Shown here piece by piece: positions 15,118 through 18,511 of a stretch of 18,511 nucleotides of DNA. Within the stretch, counting starts at the first letter, position 1; every line of letters starts with the position of its first letter. Origin of the DNA: Gammaproteobacteria bacterium. GTDB lineage: Bacteria; Pseudomonadota; Gammaproteobacteria; Burkholderiales; Thiobacillaceae. The translations under genes were made by a program, and so were the position numbers. The notes under the pieces are model-generated. The model was given only the letters and a program-made list of their open reading frames with translations. It did no database searches and was not told the origin of the DNA. The stretch lies in the NCBI GenBank assembly GCA_018820745.1, contig JAHJNP010000204.1, forward strand, positions 1-18,511, read 5' to 3'.

Positions 15118-15902
15118 GGCTGGTTGCTCACCTGGGTATTGGCATGCAGGCGGATGGTCTCGCCTGCCAGGCTCAGGCTCAGCGTCATGCTGACCAGGCC
15201 ACCGCGCTCGGTGACGCCGGGCTGGTAGTCGAAGCTGCAGGCACTGACGCGGGTGGCCAGCAGCGCGCGTGGGGCGGCAGCCGTCACGCCGACGGCTGGA
15301 TCGTAACCCCAGAAACGCGTGAGCGTGCCGGCAGCCGGATCGCAAACATAGCTCACCGGGCCGTCGACGACCTGGAAGCGGTTGCCGGGCGAGGCGAGCG
15401 GAAACTGCTTGGGCGCGATGGCGATGCTGGTGACGCTGCCGGCCGCGCCGGTGTAGTTGGCGAGCGTCTCGCCCGCCCAGGCATCGGCGCCGGGAATGCC
15501 GAGGTTGTATACGGCGATGCGGTCGCCCGCCTGCATTGCAATGCCAGGACCCAGCACTTCGAAGCTGTTGTCGGCTATCGTGAAATCCAGATTGTCGTTA
15601 CCAACGCTGCCGTCGCCCTGCGCCCGGTAGCGCCCGCCGCTGCGGGTGCCGAGAAACTCCACCACGCTGCCCGCCGCGGTGACGCGCACGCTGTTGGGCA
15701 GCGCCAGCCGGATATCCCGTGCCATGCGGCGCAGCGCGGTGTCGGCGGTATCGGTCAGGCGCGCACGGCGATCCTGGGCGACATAGCTGTCCAGCGGGAC
15801 GCGCAGGAACAGCGCCACCATCGAACCGACGATGCCAGTGATCGCGATGACGATGATCATCTCGATCAGGCTGAAGCCGGCGTGATCAGAAGTTCGGCGC
15901 AT
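15114..15902 (-). CDS. mshO: MSHA minor pilin MshO (PilW/GspJ-like)
   Basis: The 262-residue prepilin has leader MRRTSDHAG and cleavage before F10, with glutamate at mature position 5 (E14) in FSLIEMIIVIAITGIVGSM. Features such as LRRMARDIRLALPNSVRV and YVCDPAAGTLTRFWGY are typical of MshO/GspJ-like minor pilins. These join the priming complex that starts pilus polymerisation. The ATG at 15902 overlaps the mshD end by 17 bases. The longer frame upstream is low-complexity Pro/Ala sequence without a prepilin leader and was discarded. Confidence 0.88.
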   Translation of the reverse strand: MRRTSDHAGFSLIEMIIVIAITGIVGSMVALFLRVPLDSYVAQDRRARLTDTADTALRRMARDIRLALPNSVRVTAAGSVVEFLGTRSGGRYRAQGDGSVGNDNLDFTIADNSFEVLGPGIAMQAGDRIAVYNLGIPGADAWAGETLANYTGAAGSVTSIAIAPKQFPLASPGNRFQVVDGPVSYVCDPAAGTLTRFWGYDPAVGVTAAAPRALLATRVSACSFDYQPGVTERGGLVSMTLSLSLAGETIRLHANTQVSNQP

Positions 15903-16443
15903 ATCGGGTGCGGTAGCCGGAGAGGCTGACGCTGTGGTTGCCCGGGCCGGTGACAGTGACGGTGGCGAGCAGGGTTTCACCGGAAGGAATGCCGTTGAAG
16001 GCGCCGGCCGGCTGCACCCGAACGGATGCGGTATAGGCGGCCAAAGGGGCAATGGCGTTGCCGCCAAGGTCCACGATGCCCGTCATGTTAAAGCCGTTGT
16101 AATCGTTGACGTTGTCGTAGGGCGTGAGATTGGAATAGCGGTCTTCCACCCCTTCCGCCCCCATGCCTTCAGGCGTCGTCGCGCACCCTGCGGGGCCAAT
16201 CGCAGAACTGGTCGCGGTCTCGGCCTGCGCGTCATCCGGATCGCAATACGTATAGGGCTTGGCCAGCACTTCTTCGAGCAGCGATTCGGCGATGGCGAGC
16301 GCCTGCTTCTGCACCATGGGATCGGCGCTGGACCGCGCGTTCAGGCTATAGACCGACAACACCCCGCTCACCGCGATGCCCACCACCACGATGAACACCA
16401 ACAGTTCGATCAGGCTGAGGCCGCGCTGGTCAGTCGTGCACAT
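15886..16443 (-). CDS. mshD: MSHA minor pilin MshD (PilV/GspI-like)
   Basis: The 185-residue prepilin has leader MCTTDQRG, cleavage before L9 and glutamate at mature position 5 (E13) in LSLIELLVFIVVVGIAVSGVL. KQALAIAESLLEEVLAKPYTYCDPDD is the typical PilV/MshD stretch after the helix. The ATG at 16443 lies inside the end of mshC (14-base overlap), with GGGAAA about 9 bases upstream. Several cysteines in the globular part may form disulfides. Its role is likely in the priming complex together with MshC, MshO and MshP. Confidence 0.87.
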   Translation of the reverse strand: MCTTDQRGLSLIELLVFIVVVGIAVSGVLSVYSLNARSSADPMVQKQALAIAESLLEEVLAKPYTYCDPDDAQAETATSSAIGPAGCATTPEGMGAEGVEDRYSNLTPYDNVNDYNGFNMTGIVDLGGNAIAPLAAYTASVRVQPAGAFNGIPSGETLLATVTVTGPGNHSVSLSGYRTRYAPNF

Positions 16444-16912
16444 AGCCGGTTTCCCGTTCGACCAGCACATGGTGCGTTCCGCTGCCGTTGACCTGGATGT
16501 CGAGCTGGGCTGCGGTGTCCGGGCGCCCGCCCGCATCGAACGTCAGCACCGCAACCGGGCTGGCGATCGCCACCCCGCCAGGCGCGCTGACCGTGTAGGG
16601 CTTTTCGCCGCCCGGCCCGGGCGCCTGGCTGGCCGCAGCACAGGGGACAAGGGCGCTGTAACAAAGGGTGGCGTCGTTCGCCGTCAGATGCACAGAGACA
16701 TCGCGCCGCTGGGAAACAGCAAGCTTCTGCGCAAAGCGCACCGTGGCGGCGAGCTGGTCGGCAAACCCGCGGGTGTCGAAGCTGTTGCGCCCGACCATGC
16801 GCGGCACGGCCACCGCCGCGAGGATGCCGGCGATGACCATGACCAGGATCAGTTCCACCATGGTAAAACCGCCGCAAAAGCGGCGGTTTCTACTGCGGCT
16901 TCGTGCAGACAT
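16430..16912 (-). CDS. mshC: MSHA minor pilin MshC (GspH-like)
   Basis: The 160-residue prepilin has an unusually basic 15-residue leader (MSARSRSRNRRFCGG), cleavage before F16 and glutamate at mature position 5 (E20) in FTMVELILVMVIAGILAAVAVPRM. VGRNSFDTRGFADQLAATVRFAQKLAVSQRRDV is a strong MshC/GspH-type signature, and two cysteines follow. It starts 9 bases after mshA stops and has no good Shine-Dalgarno sequence. A perfect 10-bp hairpin is encoded in leader codons 8-16, which may reduce its expression relative to the major pilin. Confidence 0.87.
   Translation of the reverse strand: MSARSRSRNRRFCGGFTMVELILVMVIAGILAAVAVPRMVGRNSFDTRGFADQLAATVRFAQKLAVSQRRDVSVHLTANDATLCYSALVPCAAASQAPGPGGEKPYTVSAPGGVAIASPVAVLTFDAGGRPDTAAQLDIQVNGSGTHHVLVERETGYVHD
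16866..16889 (-). promoter_or_regulatory. Strong hairpin just after mshA, inside the mshC leader codons
   Basis: AAACCGCCGC and GCGGCGGTTT form a perfect 10-bp stem with a 4-base loop. On the minus strand the stem is followed by only one further T before ACC, so the T-run is four bases including the stem end. It begins 23 bases after the A of the mshC ATG. It looks like a partial terminator, processing site or stabiliser at the 3' side of the mshA message. The structure is certain; the function is inferred. Confidence 0.6.
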
Positions 16913-16921
16913 TATGGGTAA

Positions 16922-17494
16922 TTAACAACCCGTCGTGCTGCCGTCGACAGTTGCAGGGGTGAGTGCACCGATCTGGGGTGCCGAGCCTGCATCTGCGGCT
17001 GCGTTGGATGGGCGGTAGCGGAAGAAGCATTGAGTAGGATTGGTCCCGCCGGTCACGCGTATCGTAACCGTACTACCGATAGCGCCGCCCCCCCCCACAC
17101 GTTGATATCCCTCGGCTTGCAAGGCGGCATCGGTTGCCGGGAATGTTGAAGTCAGACCCGAGGCACTCAGGATGCCAGTCAGGTTGGCTTCCGGATACCA
17201 GTTCACTACTTCGACCGCACCGTTTTCCGTGCAGATCTGTCCACCTCCCGCGGCGGTTGTGGTGGCAGTACATCCTGCAATGGTGATGGCACCTTGGCCG
17301 GCGCGTACCAGTGCCGCTCCGTGAATCATCGCAGCCGCCGCCTGCACCGCGCCGCGTGCCGCGTTGAGCTTGGCGACGCGCGCGTCGCGCTGGACGTTGG
17401 CGAAGCGCGGCAGCGCCACTGCGGACAGAATGCCGAGGATGACGATGACGACGATGAGTTCGATCATGGTAAAGCCGTGCTGTTTTGTTTTCAT
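16922..17494 (-). CDS. mshA: MSHA major pilin MshA
   Basis: The 190-residue prepilin has a short leader MKTKQHG, cleavage before F8 and glutamate at mature position 5 (E12) in FTMIELIVVIVILGILSAVALPRF. PRFANVQRDARVAKLNAARGAVQAAAAMIHGAALV closely follows the MshA pattern. Four cysteines (C75, C88, C156 and the terminal C190) suggest two disulfides. The ATG at 17494 was chosen over one 26 codons upstream because AGGGGAA (17499-17505) precedes it and the leader is short as in the family. Being first of the pilin block and having a strong ribosome binding site fit a major subunit. MshB-like pilin is the alternative. Codons 133-137 contain a run of nine Gs. Confidence 0.85.
   Translation of the reverse strand: MKTKQHGFTMIELIVVIVILGILSAVALPRFANVQRDARVAKLNAARGAVQAAAAMIHGAALVRAGQGAITIAGCTATTTAAGGGQICTENGAVEVVNWYPEANLTGILSASGLTSTFPATDAALQAEGYQRVGGGGAIGSTVTIRVTGGTNPTQCFFRYRPSNAAADAGSAPQIGALTPATVDGSTTGC
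17088..17096 (-). repeat. Nine-G homopolymer inside mshA
   Basis: The plus strand has nine consecutive Cs, so the coding strand has G9, encoding part of V-G-G-G-G (residues 133-137). Reading on from the tract, G8 reaches TGA after about 12 more codons and G10 reaches TAG after about 5. Either change would truncate the pilin and remove C156 and C190. Confidence 0.9.
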
Positions 17495-17612
17495 TGCGTT
17501 CCCCTGCTTATTGGAATGAGTTTGTCTGCAAGCGTCGCCGCGGCGACCCACGGAAGCTATTACGGCGCGCATCGCCGAGTCTTGAATAAAAAGACAAATT
17601 TTCGATAAAAAG
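17495..17612. other. Intergenic region between mshG and mshA with a 14-base perfect palindrome
   Basis: The 118-base gap contains an AT-rich end next to mshG (17579-17612). It also holds a perfect palindrome gtcgccg/cggcgac at 17534-17547, about 40 bases before the mshA ATG. No sigma-70 or sigma-54 promoter with correct spacing stands out. The palindrome could be an operator or, in RNA, a compact hairpin in the mshA leader. Confidence 0.5.
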
Positions 17613-18511
17613 TTATTTGATGGCCACGCTGGCCAGATCCCACATCGGCAGGAACACGCCGAGCGCCAGCACTAGGACGATGCCGCCCATGGCGACGATG
17701 ACGATGGGTTCGATGCGGGCGGCCAGCGTCTTGATTTCGTAGTCCACCTCGCGCTCGTACATGTCGGCGACTTCCTGCATCAGTTCGTCGACGCTGCCGG
17801 TTTCCTCGCCGACGGCGATCATCTGCAGCACCACCGGGTTGAACACGGCCGCGGTCTGCGCGGTGCGCAGGATGGATTCGCCGCGCTCGATGCCGTTGCG
17901 CATCTGCTCGACGCGCGAGGCGACCCAGGCGTTGTCGGTGACTTCGGCCACCACCGAGAGCGCCTGCGCCGCGGGAATGCCGCTTTTCAGGGACAGCGAA
18001 AAGGTGCGTGCAAAACGGGCGAGGGTGCTGCGCAGGATGATCGAACCGGTGAGCGGCAATCTGAGCTTGAAGCGGTCCCATATCAGCCGCCCGGCGTCGG
18101 TGGCGCACCACACGCGAAACCCGGCCACCGCCAGCACCAAGCCCGCCAGCATGAACCAGCCATAGGCCAGGGTGAGGCGCGAGGTCTCGATGAGAATTTT
18201 CGTCATCAGCGGCAGTTCAGCGCCGAGGCCGGCGTAGACCTTGGCAAAGGCCGGGATGACGAAGACATTGATCACCGCAACCGCGACCACCATGGCGATC
18301 ATGACGAAGCTCGGGTAGCGCAGGGCTTCCTTGATGCGGGCGCGGGTTTCGCGTTCGAACTCAAGGTGTTCGAACATCCGCAGGAAGATCTCGTCGAGGC
18401 GCCCGGTCGCCTCCCCCACCCGCACCATCGCGACATAGAACGGGGTGAAGACCTCGGGATGCTGGCGCATGGCGGTCGACAGATCGCGCCCGGCTTCGAG
18501 CGATTCCTTCA
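17613..18511 (-). CDS. mshG: MSHA inner-membrane platform protein MshG (GspF/PilC-like), N-terminus outside the window
   Basis: The last 299 codons of the gene are present; the frame is open to the window edge (ESLEAGRDLSTAMRQHPEVF...). The sequence has the T2SSF domain pattern FTPFYVAMVRVGEATGRLDEIF and a second copy GSIILRSTLARFARTFSLSLKSGIPAAQAL...MIAVGEETGSVDELM. Membrane segments lie at about 75-95, 125-145 and close to the C-terminus (IVIVAMGGIVLVLALGVFLPMWDL). The family is about 400 residues, so roughly 100 are missing at the N-terminus. It forms the cytoplasmic-membrane base of the pilus and works with an assembly ATPase (MshE), which should lie further right. Confidence 0.92.
   Translation of the reverse strand, partial: KESLEAGRDLSTAMRQHPEVFTPFYVAMVRVGEATGRLDEIFLRMFEHLEFERETRARIKEALRYPSFVMIAMVVAVAVINVFVIPAFAKVYAGLGAELPLMTKILIETSRLTLAYGWFMLAGLVLAVAGFRVWCATDAGRLIWDRFKLRLPLTGSIILRSTLARFARTFSLSLKSGIPAAQALSVVAEVTDNAWVASRVEQMRNGIERGESILRTAQTAAVFNPVVLQMIAVGEETGSVDELMQEVADMYEREVDYEIKTLAARIEPIVIVAMGGIVLVLALGVFLPMWDLASVAIK

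Noticed and set aside
17520..17560. Possible sigma-54 site (GG...TTGCA) before mshA
   Set aside because: The GG to GC spacing is 10 instead of 12 bases and the -24 box does not match, so it is not a valid -24/-12 promoter.

Overview
The window looks like a high-GC betaproteobacterial chromosome. A Thiobacillus/Gallionella/Nitrosomonadales-type host is my inference from the gene content: MSHA-type pilus genes beside a PEP-CTERM surface protein and a typA-rmuC-mtfA neighbourhood. No database search was possible. I see no tRNA, rRNA, CRISPR array, insertion sequence or phage gene.

Left arm (1-3530, plus strand): the 3' end of typA (ribosome-associated GTPase) closed by a strong intrinsic terminator, then a tight run of three genes. 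These are rmuC (DNA recombination protein), mtfA (M90 zinc peptidase) and a class I/II PLP-dependent aminotransferase that overlaps mtfA by 8 bases. This run ends head-to-head, 4 bases from the first minus-strand gene.

Middle (3535-4912, minus strand): two short single-gene units encoding cell-surface or envelope proteins. One is a PEP-CTERM protein whose upstream region carries a very good sigma-54 (-24/-12) promoter match. The other is a small, extremely alanine-rich lipoprotein with its own extended -10 promoter and a bidirectional terminator.

Right arm (5016-18511, minus strand): almost a complete mannose-sensitive haemagglutinin (MSHA) type IV pilus locus. In transcription order it reads mshG (partial, inner-membrane platform), mshA (major pilin), mshC, mshD, mshO, mshP (minor pilins), mshQ (large DUF6701/LamG protein, probable tip adhesin). 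A 204-base gap with a likely sigma-70 promoter follows, then mshI (PilM-like), a PilN-like gene, mshJ (PilO-like), mshK (PilP-like), mshL (secretin), mshM (ExeA-like ATPase) and mshN (TPR protein). Most of these genes overlap by 4-17 bases and are probably translationally coupled. The classical Vibrio/Shewanella order (I-J-K-L-M-N-E-G-F-B-A-C-D-O-P-Q) is permuted here: the pilin block comes before the assembly block. No mshF or mshB lies between G and A. mshE, the assembly ATPase, would have to lie beyond the right edge.

The points most worth checking are a nine-G homopolymer inside the major pilin gene, where a one-base slip in either direction gives an early stop; a perfect 10-bp hairpin in the first codons of mshC, directly after mshA, which could set the ratio of major to minor pilins; the sigma-54 promoter of the PEP-CTERM gene; and the LamG-bearing MshQ as a candidate tip adhesin. 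This is a variant of a known system, not a clearly new one.
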